Of a stretch of 64,000 nucleotides of DNA, positions 35,144 to 44,224 are shown one piece after another; the first letter of the stretch is position 1; each line of letters opens with the position of its first letter. The DNA comes from an uncultured bacterium (GTDB lineage: Bacteria; Nitrospirota; Thermodesulfovibrionia; Thermodesulfovibrionales; Thermodesulfovibrionaceae), in NCBI GenBank assembly GCA_937998865.1, contig CALLBR010000011.1, positions 20,684 to 84,683 on the forward strand. The letters are read 5' to 3'. The notes below the pieces were generated by a model. It had not been told where the DNA came from and did no database searches. It was given only the letters and a program-made list of their open reading frames with translations. The position numbers and the translations under genes were made by a program.

Positions 35144-37548
35144 GGTTCAACCAACCTCCCATCATATCCGTACATGCCTAATCTTTTTATTTGAAACTCT
35201 TTAGAGGAAACACCCCAAAGGGCTTCAACAATTTCATTAATTCTGGCTTTTACTTCACTATCCTTAACTATTATACATATATCATTATCATAAATTTGAA
35301 ACTCTAAAACAAAATCTCTCAAAGAATAGCTCTTTCCATCCCTTACTATTTCTATACTTTCAATAGGAAGATGGGGCACAGAAGGGACATTGACAATTTT
35401 ATATTTATAGGCTTTTATAAAAGCACTTAGCGATGGACTCTGGGGTGGAACTAACTTGGCATCCTTTATTTTAATGCCTTCTGGAAGAAGGTTGTTTAAT
35501 TGATGAAGATATTGTACTTTAAAGGAGCCATATATTTTTAGATCAAAATATTCGCATTCACTCTCTATACCTACAGGGAGGGAAGGGCAAAAGGATATTT
35601 CAATTTTTGGATGAAATCCCTTTGACAGTACAAAAGGAATGTTTGCTCTTCTTATAGCTCTTATAAGAACACTAGAAAGTTCAAGCTGAGAGAGATATTT
35701 CATGAGTCCTAATTTGGTATGACAAAATCTGATAGTATTTATTTTGCTATCCTGAATATTTGCCTGGGATTTTGAAGGTTCATCAATTGAAGGTGAAAAT
35801 TCAGTGTCTATTCTATTATTTGATTTACAACCTAATCCACAGCCTTCACATTTTATAGTACAATCATTACTTTTTTGTTCTTTTAAAGCTCTCTCGAATT
35901 CTTTAATTAGAAATTCTTTTCTAACTCCCACATCTATAAAATCCCAAGGAAGCGCTTCTTGAAAGGAAAAACTTTTTGAGGCTTTTTCAAATAGATCAAT
36001 GCCTGTTTCCTCCATAGCTGAGAGCCATCTATTAAAATCAAAAAATTCTGTCCATGCTGAAAGTATCTCTCCCCTACACCATACTTTGTATATTACTTCA
36101 CCAACACTTTTATCAGCCCTTGACAAAGCTCCTTCAAGAATACTCATTTTAGGATTGTGTCCCTTGTAATGAATTTTACCTCTATGGAAGCTTTCTCTTA
36201 AAAAATCAAGTTTTTGCTTCATCTCTTCAAAAGAAATCTGGCCAAGCCATTGAAAAGGTGTATGAGGTTTTGGTACAAAAGGTGAGACAGTAATATTGAT
36301 ATCTACAAACTTTTTTGTAAAATTTTTTGCCATTTTTAAAATACTCTTTGATAACTTCACGATTTCTTCAATATCCTCTTGTGTTTCAGTGGGTAGACCT
36401 ATCATGAAGTAAAGTTTTATTGTATGCCAACCTTCTTCAAAAAGAAGTCTGCAAGCTCTCTCAATATCTTCATTCGATATATTCTTATTTATCAAAAATC
36501 TCAACCTTTCTGTGGCTGCTTCAGGTGCAATGGTAAAGCCTGTTTTTCGTGTAATTTTTATCTTTTTAAGAAGCTGTCCAGTTACTTTGTCTGCTCTTAT
36601 AGAAGGCAGGGAAAGGGCGATGCCTTTTGAAGAGAAATTATTATTTAAAGCATCGATTAATTCCATCAAATAGGGATAATGTCCAATACTAAAAGAAAGA
36701 AGAGAGATTTCTTCGTACCCCGTATTTTCTATGGATTTTTTTGCTATATCTAAGATTTTCTCAGGCTTTCTAATTCTAAGAGGTCTATAAATCATTCCAG
36801 CCTGACAGAACCTACAACCAGAAGGACAACCTCGTGAAACCTCAATAGAGAGGCGATCATGGACAATTCTCATATAAGGTACTATGGTTGATAGGGGGAA
36901 ATCGGCTTCCTCTAAGTTTGAAATGAATCTTCTTTTTACGATTTTTTCTCCCTCGTAGGGAACATAAAAACCCTTTATTTGGCTGATACCTTTTAGAAGA
37001 GTTTCTTTTTCACTGCCTGATTCTTTCCATTCCTTGTAGAGATTTACCAATTCCACTACAGCTTCCTCTCCCTCCCCAATGAGAAAAGCATCTATAAAGG
37101 AAGACATGGCTAAGGGATTAGCTGTACAAGGACCACCAGCTACTACAAGAGGATATTCTCTTTTAAGTCTGTCTTGCCATTTTAAGGGAATACCTCCAAG
37201 ACTAAGCATATTTAAAACAGTAGGATAGGAAAGCTCATACTGAAGACTAAAACCTACAATATCAAATTTACAGAGAGGAGTTTTTGTCTCCAGCGACAGT
37301 AAAGGCAACTTATTTCTTCTCATGTAATCCTGTAGATCAACCCAAGGGGAAAAAACTCTTTCTGCCCTAACAAAAGGTATCTTATTTAAAATATGATAAA
37401 GAATTTTTAAACCCAGATGAGACATTCCAATTTCATAGACATCAGGAAAACAAAGGGCAAAACTTATAAGATTTTTTCCTTCCTTTGAAATACAATTAAT
37501 CTCACTGTTTATGTATCTTGTGGGTTTTTCAAAATATAGAAGATTCAT
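35140..37548 (-). CDS. B12-binding radical SAM protein fused to a DUF2344 domain (TIGR03960 + TIGR03936)
   Basis: 802 aa. B12-binding-like N-terminus (SFALCFPDVYEIGMSHLGLKILYHILN), the radical SAM cluster CPSGCRFCQAGMIYRPLRIRKPE, then a zinc-like CEGCGLGC, and from about 610 on a DUF2344 domain (TIRFCHTKLGLMKYLSQLELSSVLIRAIRRANIPFVLSKGFHPK). Its reaction is unknown; the rng neighbour suggests RNA modification or ribosome maturation. Start ATG 37548; separated from flgE by a large hairpin. Confidence 0.9.
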   Translation of the reverse strand: MNLLYFEKPTRYINSEINCISKEGKNLISFALCFPDVYEIGMSHLGLKILYHILNKIPFVRAERVFSPWVDLQDYMRRNKLPLLSLETKTPLCKFDIVGFSLQYELSYPTVLNMLSLGGIPLKWQDRLKREYPLVVAGGPCTANPLAMSSFIDAFLIGEGEEAVVELVNLYKEWKESGSEKETLLKGISQIKGFYVPYEGEKIVKRRFISNLEEADFPLSTIVPYMRIVHDRLSIEVSRGCPSGCRFCQAGMIYRPLRIRKPEKILDIAKKSIENTGYEEISLLSFSIGHYPYLMELIDALNNNFSSKGIALSLPSIRADKVTGQLLKKIKITRKTGFTIAPEAATERLRFLINKNISNEDIERACRLLFEEGWHTIKLYFMIGLPTETQEDIEEIVKLSKSILKMAKNFTKKFVDINITVSPFVPKPHTPFQWLGQISFEEMKQKLDFLRESFHRGKIHYKGHNPKMSILEGALSRADKSVGEVIYKVWCRGEILSAWTEFFDFNRWLSAMEETGIDLFEKASKSFSFQEALPWDFIDVGVRKEFLIKEFERALKEQKSNDCTIKCEGCGLGCKSNNRIDTEFSPSIDEPSKSQANIQDSKINTIRFCHTKLGLMKYLSQLELSSVLIRAIRRANIPFVLSKGFHPKIEISFCPSLPVGIESECEYFDLKIYGSFKVQYLHQLNNLLPEGIKIKDAKLVPPQSPSLSAFIKAYKYKIVNVPSVPHLPIESIEIVRDGKSYSLRDFVLEFQIYDNDICIIVKDSEVKARINEIVEALWGVSSKEFQIKRLGMYGYDGRLVEP

Positions 37549-37607
37549 AACTTAATTAAAACAGAGTGAGGGCTTTTTAAGCAATTTTTTGAGAGAGAAT
37601 ATTTTAG

Positions 37608-37646
37608 TAGCTATATTGGGGGCTACAACCCCCTGTTATATAGCTA
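37608..37646 (-). terminator. large hairpin ending the flagellar operon
   Basis: TAGCTATAT pairs with ATATAGCTA and, inside, GGGGG pairs with CCCCC around CTACAA, giving about 14 bp with a small internal bulge. The flgE stop codon TAG lies within the stem. The bases after it are AT-rich (CTAAAATATTCTCT) without a true U-run, so it may be a terminator, an RNA end-protector or a barrier between flgE and the radical SAM gene. Confidence 0.6.
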
Positions 37647-38915
37647 TCTTACAATGTTCATTAATTCATTAAGCATATTATCAGTTGTTGTAATGACTCT
37701 AACATTTGCCTGATAAGCTCTTTGGGCAGCAATCATACGAATAAATTCTTCTGCTAAGTCCACGTTGCTTGATTCAAGAGAATTTGCATAAATGGTTCCC
37801 ACTCCCACTGTCCCTGGCGCTCCATAGGTGGGATTTCCTGAAGAATAGGATTCGAGAAAGAGGTTCTTCCCTACTTTTGTTAGGTTATAGGGTGCTACAA
37901 ATTTGGAAAGCACCACTTGAGCTACATTCTTTACCTGGCCATTAGTAAAAACTCCTGAAATCACTCCGTTCTGATCTACGGTAACAGCTATTAAATTTCC
38001 AGAAGAGTATCCATTCTGAGTCTGAAACACAACAGCGTTGGGAGAGCCATATTGGGTTGTGTCTTGGAAATTAATTGTTATGGTGGCAGTCTGTGCTCCC
38101 CAGGGTGTGAAATCAAAATTAAAGGAAGTATAAGGTGGAGTGTTAGTAAGAGCTCCCGTATTATTAAAATTTAATGTATAGGGAACCAAACTCACCTCTG
38201 CATAAATTGGATTATTTGGATTATTACTGGTATCGTATACCACATGGGCATCCCAAGTATTTACACCAGTTTTATTAAAATACATGTAGACAAGATGGGG
38301 ATTACCTAAGCTGTCGTAGACAGTTATTGCTGTAGAGTAGTTATAGTTGTTATTAGTAGGCAGACTACTATTTCCTGTAACAGGGTATGTCCAAGTTTTA
38401 GTTGCCTCTCTTGAGTCCAGGTTTAGTTGAGCCCTTATTTCACTTGTTGCTCTTGGATCACTCATTAATCCAGCTAAATAAACATCACCTATACCACCAG
38501 TTATATTTCCCATAGCATCCATTAAATAAGCCTGAAGTCTGTAGCCATTTGGATCAACAACATATCCCTCTTTGTCCAATCTAAATTGGCCTGCTCTTGT
38601 GTAGTAGGTTGGACCATTTGGTTGTCTTACAACAAAAAATCCATCTCCTTCTATTGCCAAATCAAGTGGATTTGCTGTGGTCTCAAGAGTACCTTGAGTA
38701 AACATTTTCTGAATATCAATAATCATGGTACCACGCCCCACTTGCATAGCCGATGTACCACTTAGTGTTTGACTTATTATGTCTCCAAAATTAGCTCTAC
38801 TTGACTTAAATCCTACAGTATTAGCATTGGCAATATTATCTCCAATGACTGATAGAGCAAGTCCATTAGCATTGAGACCGCTTATCCCAGTGAATAAGGA
38901 TGTTAACATACCCAT
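37644..38915 (-). CDS. flgE: flagellar hook protein
   Basis: 423 aa. N-terminal rod motif LFTGISGLNANGLALSVIGDNIANANTVGFKSSR, then the flagellar basal-body signature DLAIEGDGFFVV and YTRAGQFRLDKEGYVVDPNGYRLQ. The C-terminus NVDLAEEFIRMIAAQRAYQANVRVI is the coiled-coil. The middle region is the hook surface domain. SD AGGAGG precedes ATG. It is the last gene of the flagellar run and its stop is in a hairpin. Confidence 0.96.
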   Translation of the reverse strand: MGMLTSLFTGISGLNANGLALSVIGDNIANANTVGFKSSRANFGDIISQTLSGTSAMQVGRGTMIIDIQKMFTQGTLETTANPLDLAIEGDGFFVVRQPNGPTYYTRAGQFRLDKEGYVVDPNGYRLQAYLMDAMGNITGGIGDVYLAGLMSDPRATSEIRAQLNLDSREATKTWTYPVTGNSSLPTNNNYNYSTAITVYDSLGNPHLVYMYFNKTGVNTWDAHVVYDTSNNPNNPIYAEVSLVPYTLNFNNTGALTNTPPYTSFNFDFTPWGAQTATITINFQDTTQYGSPNAVVFQTQNGYSSGNLIAVTVDQNGVISGVFTNGQVKNVAQVVLSKFVAPYNLTKVGKNLFLESYSSGNPTYGAPGTVGVGTIYANSLESSNVDLAEEFIRMIAAQRAYQANVRVITTTDNMLNELMNIVR

Positions 38916-38926
38916 TTTATTACCTC

Positions 38927-39340
38927 CTAAGCTTTGATTTCTCTAATTTGACTCATAGAAAGATAGTTATCACCCACATCAATCTTTAACTTTCCATCTT
39001 CCAATGCAATACCTTGCGCCACATATTCTTTCCCATCAGTAGTGATTATGGTTTTACCAATTATGTTTGATCCAATCATTAAAGCATTTGAATAAATCTG
39101 ATAAGTTGTCAATTCTTCTAAAGTTTTATTCATATTAATAATTTGTTCAAGTGTTGTCATGGCAGTTAATTGTCCCATAAACTCCGTATCCTTTAGTGGG
39201 TTTAAAGGGTCTTGATACTTAAGTTGAGCAGTAAGAAGCTTAAGAAACGCTTCTTTATCAAGTTTATTATTACCTGATACCTTTTTGCCTTCCTGAAACA
39301 TATAGATAGGGTTTTCAAAGATAGATGTTATTTCTGACAT
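38927..39340 (-). CDS. flgD: flagellar hook cap / scaffold protein, short form
   Basis: 137 aa: LDKEAFLKLLTAQLKYQDPLNPLKDTEFMGQLTAMTTLEQI is the conserved FlgD N-domain. After about residue 90 only one small beta segment (GKTIITTDGKEYVAQGIALEDGKLKI) remains, so most of the FlgD Ig and Tudor-like domains of longer homologues (about 220 aa) are lacking. Short versions occur in other bacteria. 12 nt after fliK. Confidence 0.92.
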   Translation of the reverse strand: MSEITSIFENPIYMFQEGKKVSGNNKLDKEAFLKLLTAQLKYQDPLNPLKDTEFMGQLTAMTTLEQIINMNKTLEELTTYQIYSNALMIGSNIIGKTIITTDGKEYVAQGIALEDGKLKIDVGDNYLSMSQIREIKA

Positions 39341-39352
39341 AGTTTAGTCCTC

Positions 39353-40411
39353 CTAAGCAAAATATTCTAAAAATTTTTGTTCTCTTTTATTCTTTTTCTG
39401 ACCTGATGAGGTATCGTAATAACCTTTGTATTCTCGATTAGAATCAAGAAGAAAATCAGAAACTTTTACTCCTGAAGATTGAAGATTACTTTTAATCTCT
39501 GGTATTAGATTTGTTATCATCTCTTTCACCTGAGGGTAATCAACTCTCATCTCTGCTTTTATACCTGAAGTCTCCATAGATAGTTTAATTAAAATTTTCC
39601 CAAGTTCTGGTGGTTCAAGATGGACAACAAGAGTTTTTTGTGAATTGAAAAATCCTTTAAAAATAATGTCTGAAATCTCATGAAGTCTTGTTATAGGTAA
39701 TGCAACTTTTTGTGAATTATCTATTTGTGTAATGTTGGTGTGAGAGCTACTCAGGTGCGAAAATGTATTATTATTTGTCTTTTGCTCTCTTGCCTTCACT
39801 GTATCAATGAGGGATTCTTTCTCGGTATTTAAGTACTCCAAATTAATGAAATTGCTCTTTTGTTTATTGTCTAAAAGAGGTTCACTTTCTAATTTAAATA
39901 GGGACTTTATTGAAGAGTTTTCTTCTTTAAAAATTTGTGTGTTTTTTATAACCTCTTCTAAATTATCAAGAGAATTTATTGAAAGTCTTTCATCCTTTCT
40001 GTTTGAGGGGATTAAAGAGGGATTAATCTCGCCTCTTAATTTCATAGTATTTGTAATATCTATGTTTTCACCTTTGTCTATGGTAATTATTCTATAGAGA
40101 GGGATTAATTCTTCTTTCAGATTTTCAAAATTTTTCATCAAGTTTTCAAGGTGAGAGAAATTTTGCAACTCTAAGGGCGTAAAAGGCATAAAAGGTACAA
40201 ATAGGAGTGATCCTAAATTTGCTGATTTTTCTCCTTCAGAAAGGAGGTTCAAAAAATCTTTTAAAAAGCTCTCTATTTCTGCCTTTGTTTCATTTTGATT
40301 TAGAGAGTTTTCCTTTATCAGATTTATCTGGCTTAACTTTATATTTACTCCGTTTATCATGCAAAAAAGAAAATCAAAATAAATGCCATAAAAAAACTGG
40401 CTTTTTTCCAA
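39353..40411 (-). CDS. fliK: flagellar hook-length control protein
   Basis: Up to 352 aa. The N-terminal two thirds is a low-conservation ruler with Asn/Ser/Glu runs. The C-terminus (about 245-330) is the Flg_hook domain with LVVHLEPPELGKILIKLSMETSGIKAEMRVDYPQVKEMI. Start unclear: TTG 40411 and ATG 40360 (MINGVNIKLSQ) both lack a good SD. The position between a MotE-like gene and flgD is typical. Confidence 0.9.
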   Translation of the reverse strand: MEKSQFFYGIYFDFLFCMINGVNIKLSQINLIKENSLNQNETKAEIESFLKDFLNLLSEGEKSANLGSLLFVPFMPFTPLELQNFSHLENLMKNFENLKEELIPLYRIITIDKGENIDITNTMKLRGEINPSLIPSNRKDERLSINSLDNLEEVIKNTQIFKEENSSIKSLFKLESEPLLDNKQKSNFINLEYLNTEKESLIDTVKAREQKTNNNTFSHLSSSHTNITQIDNSQKVALPITRLHEISDIIFKGFFNSQKTLVVHLEPPELGKILIKLSMETSGIKAEMRVDYPQVKEMITNLIPEIKSNLQSSGVKVSDFLLDSNREYKGYYDTSSGQKKNKREQKFLEYFA

Positions 40412-40444
40412 AATTTTAGCAGTACAAAAGGAGGAAAATTTTTC

Positions 40445-40903
40445 CTATTTGGAAAGCTTTTCCCTTACACTTACTATTTTTTTCGATAAAATAGCTGCTT
40501 TTTCAGGATTCACATTAGCTAAAATCTTAGCAGCTTGACGAGGCTTTATAGCCAGAATCAGTATAGTTGCTGTATCATCATCAAGCTTCTCAAGACGAGC
40601 TGCTGCTTCTTCCGGAGGCATGGATTCGTATATCTTTGCTAATCGCTGATAATTCTCACTTTGTGCTTTTTCCAACTGAGCTTTTAATTCCCCTTGTTCT
40701 TTAATTTTTTTATTTATCTCTTCTTTAAGTTTTTTTAATTCATCAATTTTTTTTGAGAGATCTTCTTGAAGTATCCTATTCCTTTCTTCTTCTATGGAAG
40801 GATTTATCTTCTCCTTGGGTATAGTTTGTTGTCCGATGATTGTTCCCGCAGCTATACCAAAAAAAGTAAGAAAAATTCCTAACAAAAAAGATTTTTTTAA
40901 CAT
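40445..40903 (-). CDS. MotE-like flagellar protein with MgtE-N-type domain
   Basis: 152 aa. N-terminal membrane anchor (FLLGIFLTFFGIAAGTIIG), a coiled coil (about 40-85, KKIDELKKLKEEINKKIKEQGELKAQ) and a C-terminal YESMPPEEAAARLEKLDDDTATILILAIKPRQAAKILANVNPEKAA like MgtE-N/MotE. In some bacteria MotE works as a chaperone for motor or hook proteins. Lies between fliJ (1-nt overlap) and fliK. Confidence 0.85.
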   Translation of the reverse strand: MLKKSFLLGIFLTFFGIAAGTIIGQQTIPKEKINPSIEEERNRILQEDLSKKIDELKKLKEEINKKIKEQGELKAQLEKAQSENYQRLAKIYESMPPEEAAARLEKLDDDTATILILAIKPRQAAKILANVNPEKAAILSKKIVSVREKLSK

Positions 40904-41325
40904 TAGATGCTCCTTTGTCTTACAGAGAGTAAATTTGAAATTATTTTCTCTTCTGTTTTTTCTCTTTCCTTTCTCAAGTTAATCTCTAATTTCTCCTTGA
41001 GTTTTTCAATTTTCTTTCTCTCTTTTATGGATTCTTCATAAATTTCTCTCTGTTTTTCCAGTTCTTCTTCAATTTTATTTAAAAGATCTCTTGATTCTTC
41101 AATTTTTCTGAATAAATACTGAATTTCACTGTATAGATAGTGGAGCTCCTCAGGAGTGAAAACTTCTTTTTTTTCATCGCTAATTTTTTGGAGTCTTTTT
41201 TCCATGTAATTAATTTGATCTTCTAGAGTTTTCATATTCGATAGAATATATATATATCTCTGTTTCTCTAGTTCTTCATCCCATTCTCTGATCTTTAAAA
41301 TCATTTTCAAAGTAAGGTTATTCAT
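40903..41325 (-). CDS. fliJ: flagellar export chaperone FliJ
   Basis: 140 aa, almost entirely coiled coil (EELEKQRYIYILSNMKTLEDQINYMEKRL, then EEELEKQREIYEESIKERKKIEKLKEKLE). FliJ is weakly conserved; the call rests on its place between fliI and the MotE-like gene, its length and its helix pattern. It activates the export ATPase. Confidence 0.85.
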   Translation of the reverse strand: MNNLTLKMILKIREWDEELEKQRYIYILSNMKTLEDQINYMEKRLQKISDEKKEVFTPEELHYLYSEIQYLFRKIEESRDLLNKIEEELEKQREIYEESIKERKKIEKLKEKLEINLRKEREKTEEKIISNLLSVRQRSI

Positions 41326-41327
41326 AT

Positions 41328-42641
41328 TTATTCAAAAATTTTATAGAGTTCTTCTATGCTTTCTTGGAAGCTTGCTTTTGTATTTATGTCCTGTTTTAAA
41401 AAATCATTTATTTTATCAATCATTTTGATGGCATAGTCTAATTGAGGATTAGTTCCCTCTTTATAAGCTCCAATATTAATTATATCTTCATATTTTTCAT
41501 AAGTAGCTAAAATATCAAGTAGCTTCCCAGCGATTTGCACATGTTTTTCCTCTACTATCTCCTTCATTAATCTACTTATACTCTTTAATACATCTATAGC
41601 TGGATAGTGATTTCTATTTGCTAAATCTCTGGAAAGGACAATATGTCCGTCAAGAATAGATCTAGCCGCATCAGTTACTGGATCAGCAAGATCATCTCCT
41701 TCCACTAAAATTGTATATATTCCTGTTATTGAACCTCCAGACTTAACTGCTCCAACTCTCTCAAGAAGTTTAGGCATTAATTTAAAAACTGAAGGAGGGT
41801 ATCCTTTCATGGTAGGTGGTTCTCCAGCAGCAAGACCTATTTCTCTTTGCGCCATGGCAAATCTTGTAAGAGAATCCATAAGCAGCAATACATCTTTACC
41901 TTTTTCCCTAAAATACTCAGCAATAGCAGTAGCAATAAAAGCACCTCTTATTCTTGCCAAAGCAGGAGTATCAGAAGTGGACACAACAACAACAGATTTT
42001 TTTAAACCTTCTTTACCTAAATCTCTCTCAATAAACTCCCTTACCTCTCGACCTCTCTCACCTATTAAGGCTATAACATTTACATCAGCAGAAGTATAGC
42101 GGGCTATCATACCAAGAAGAACACTTTTACCAACTCCGCTTCCTGCCATAATTCCAATTTTTTGACCTTTTCCACAAGTAAGTAATGCATTGATTGCTCT
42201 TATACCAAGGTCAAGGGGCTCTTTTATGATTTCCCTTTCCAAAGGATTAATAGCTTCTCTATAAATAGGATAAGGAGTGCCAGTGAGAGCTAAAGGGCTG
42301 TCAATGGGATTTCCAATGCCGTCTATTATTCTACCTAAAATAGATTCGTCAATTTTTATATAACTTTGTTTTCCCTTTAGGAAGATCTTATCTCCGGGTT
42401 TTATTCCGTAAATTTCTCCTAAGGGTGAAAGTAATGTTACATTATCTCTAAATCCCACTACTTCTGCTTCAATGGAATGTTCATGGGAGATAATCTCACA
42501 AATATCTCCAATGCTTGCGTTTAAACCTTTTGCCTCTACTATGAGCCCTAAAGCCTTTATTACCTTTCCGTAAATCTTAAAGGGCTTTATCTCATGAAGA
42601 ACTTCTTCAGTCTTTTGAATAAAGGACTGAATGGATTGCAT
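41328..42641 (-). CDS. fliI: flagellum-specific export ATPase
   Basis: 437 aa, F1-beta-like. Walker A GIMAGSGVGKSVLLGMIAR, then ALIGERGREVREFIE, Walker B DVLLLMDSLTRFAMAQREIGLAAGEPP and YPPSVFKLMPKLLERVG are diagnostic. Energises flagellar type III export with FliH and FliJ. It overlaps fliH by 35 nt. Confidence 0.97.
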   Translation of the reverse strand: MQSIQSFIQKTEEVLHEIKPFKIYGKVIKALGLIVEAKGLNASIGDICEIISHEHSIEAEVVGFRDNVTLLSPLGEIYGIKPGDKIFLKGKQSYIKIDESILGRIIDGIGNPIDSPLALTGTPYPIYREAINPLEREIIKEPLDLGIRAINALLTCGKGQKIGIMAGSGVGKSVLLGMIARYTSADVNVIALIGERGREVREFIERDLGKEGLKKSVVVVSTSDTPALARIRGAFIATAIAEYFREKGKDVLLLMDSLTRFAMAQREIGLAAGEPPTMKGYPPSVFKLMPKLLERVGAVKSGGSITGIYTILVEGDDLADPVTDAARSILDGHIVLSRDLANRNHYPAIDVLKSISRLMKEIVEEKHVQIAGKLLDILATYEKYEDIINIGAYKEGTNPQLDYAIKMIDKINDFLKQDINTKASFQESIEELYKIFE

Positions 42642-43266
42642 TTTCTAACTCCCGGAATTTCTCCTCCACTTTTGAATCAATAATATTATCCTCTGTTTCT
42701 ATGTAACAACTTCCTTGACTAATTTCATTGGTGGGAATAATTTTTATTGAGGAATTTTCACCGGTTATTTGATCAATTTCTTCCTTTATAGTCGCAAAAT
42801 CCTCAGGGTTTATCTTTATTATTATTTTTTCAGCAACTGAAATCTCCTTTAAAGCTTCTTTTATGATATTTAGCAATATTTTTTTATTGATGGATAATTC
42901 AGTAGAGACAATTTTTTTTGCTATTTTAATAGAAAGTCCTAAGATTTCTGGTAAAAAGCTCTTTATTTGCTCCTCTTTAAAGCTAACAAGATGGTGAATT
43001 ATTTTATCTAAGTCTGATATTTTGCTCTTTAATTTTTTTTGCTCTATTAAAATATCCTCTGAAGCCTTCTTAAATCCTTCCTCATATCCTTTTTCAAAGC
43101 CTTTTTCAAAGCCTTCTTTAAATCCTGAATTGTATCCCTCTTTCTTCGACTCTTCATAAATTTTGAGTATTTCAGAGGAGTCTTTCAGATTTGATTGTTT
43201 ATCCTTTTTTTCATCAAAAGCCGATGGTATATAGGGTTTAATATTAGACGACAAGAGTCTCACCAC
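42607..43266 (-). CDS. fliH: flagellar assembly protein FliH
   Basis: 219 aa. Contains the glycine-repeat helix GYNSGFKEGFEKGFEKGYEEGF typical of FliH, then a coiled coil and the C-terminal FliI-binding domain (EIIIKINPEDFATIKEEI region). Negative regulator and dimeric stator-like partner of FliI. Overlaps fliG by 23 nt and fliI by 35 nt. Confidence 0.93.
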   Translation of the reverse strand: MVRLLSSNIKPYIPSAFDEKKDKQSNLKDSSEILKIYEESKKEGYNSGFKEGFEKGFEKGYEEGFKKASEDILIEQKKLKSKISDLDKIIHHLVSFKEEQIKSFLPEILGLSIKIAKKIVSTELSINKKILLNIIKEALKEISVAEKIIIKINPEDFATIKEEIDQITGENSSIKIIPTNEISQGSCYIETEDNIIDSKVEEKFRELENAIHSVLYSKD

Positions 43267-44224
43267 CCTTTCCGCCTATAACAATTTTACCTTCTTCTTC
43301 TAACCTTCTTGCTACTCTTACTATGTTCATCTGGGCTTTCTCTACATCAGAAACCCTCACAGGACCTTTTGTCTCCATTTCCTCTTTTAGGATTTCTACA
43401 GCTCTACTGGACATATTTTTAAATATTTTCTCCTTTAATTCTTCTGAAGCCATCTTTAAGGCTAAAGCAAGATCATCTGTGGAGATCTCTTTAAGAATCG
43501 TCTGAATTCCTCTATCATCAATATTTATAATATCTTCAAAGGTAAACATGAGTTTTCTAATTTCCTCTGCTAAAATAGGATCTTTTTCCTCAATATTTTT
43601 TAGAATTAACTCTTCTGATGTCCTATCCATTTGATTAAGGATCTCAGCTACAGTTTTGATACCTCCAATTCTTCTTGATTGTGTATATGAACGAAGTTGA
43701 CTCTGAAGCACATCCTCCAATTCAGTTAATATGGTGGGAGATATTTGATCAAGGCTTGCAATTCTTTGAGATACCTCTATTTTTAATTGTTCCGGAAATT
43801 TACTAAGTACCTCTGCTGCTTGAGTGGGATCTAAATGAGCTAATACTATTGCTATTGTCTGAGGATGCTCTCTCTGAAGCATTGTAGCAATGGCAGAAGA
43901 GTCAAGCCATCTAAGAATGTCAAATGCACTAGCACCGCTTTCAATTTTTGATATAAGTTTTGCTGCCTGCTCTTCTCCGAAAGCTTTTTTAAGTATAGTT
44001 TTAATGTATTCCTCATCAACGGTCACAGGAGTATTACCTATTTTTTCAGAAAATTCTTGGATTATGCTCTCTGCCTCTTCTGGTGTGAGTTTTATTCTTG
44101 ACATCATGGGGATTATTCTGGCAAGCTCTATAGGATCAAAGTGTTTAAATAGTTCTGTAGCCGCCTCTTCACCGATTATAGATAGAAAGGCAGCAACTTT
44201 CTCTATGCCACTTAATTTCTTCAT
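43244..44224 (-). CDS. fliG: flagellar motor switch protein
   Basis: 326 aa. LSGIEKVAAFLSIIGEEAATELFKHFDP, the middle EHPQTIAIVLAHLDPTQAAEVLSKFPE (EHPQ patch) and the C-terminal DDRGIQTILKEISTDDLALALKMASEELKEKIFKNMSSRA with conserved charges for MotA contact. Shares a base with the fliF stop. Confidence 0.97.
   Translation of the reverse strand: MKKLSGIEKVAAFLSIIGEEAATELFKHFDPIELARIIPMMSRIKLTPEEAESIIQEFSEKIGNTPVTVDEEYIKTILKKAFGEEQAAKLISKIESGASAFDILRWLDSSAIATMLQREHPQTIAIVLAHLDPTQAAEVLSKFPEQLKIEVSQRIASLDQISPTILTELEDVLQSQLRSYTQSRRIGGIKTVAEILNQMDRTSEELILKNIEEKDPILAEEIRKLMFTFEDIINIDDRGIQTILKEISTDDLALALKMASEELKEKIFKNMSSRAVEILKEEMETKGPVRVSDVEKAQMNIVRVARRLEEEGKIVIGGKGGETLVV

Noticed and set aside
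40432-40446. Palindrome AGGAAAAATTTTCCT between the MotE-like gene and fliK as a terminator
   Set aside because: AT-rich, centred on the stop codon region and followed by no U-run; the operon appears to continue.
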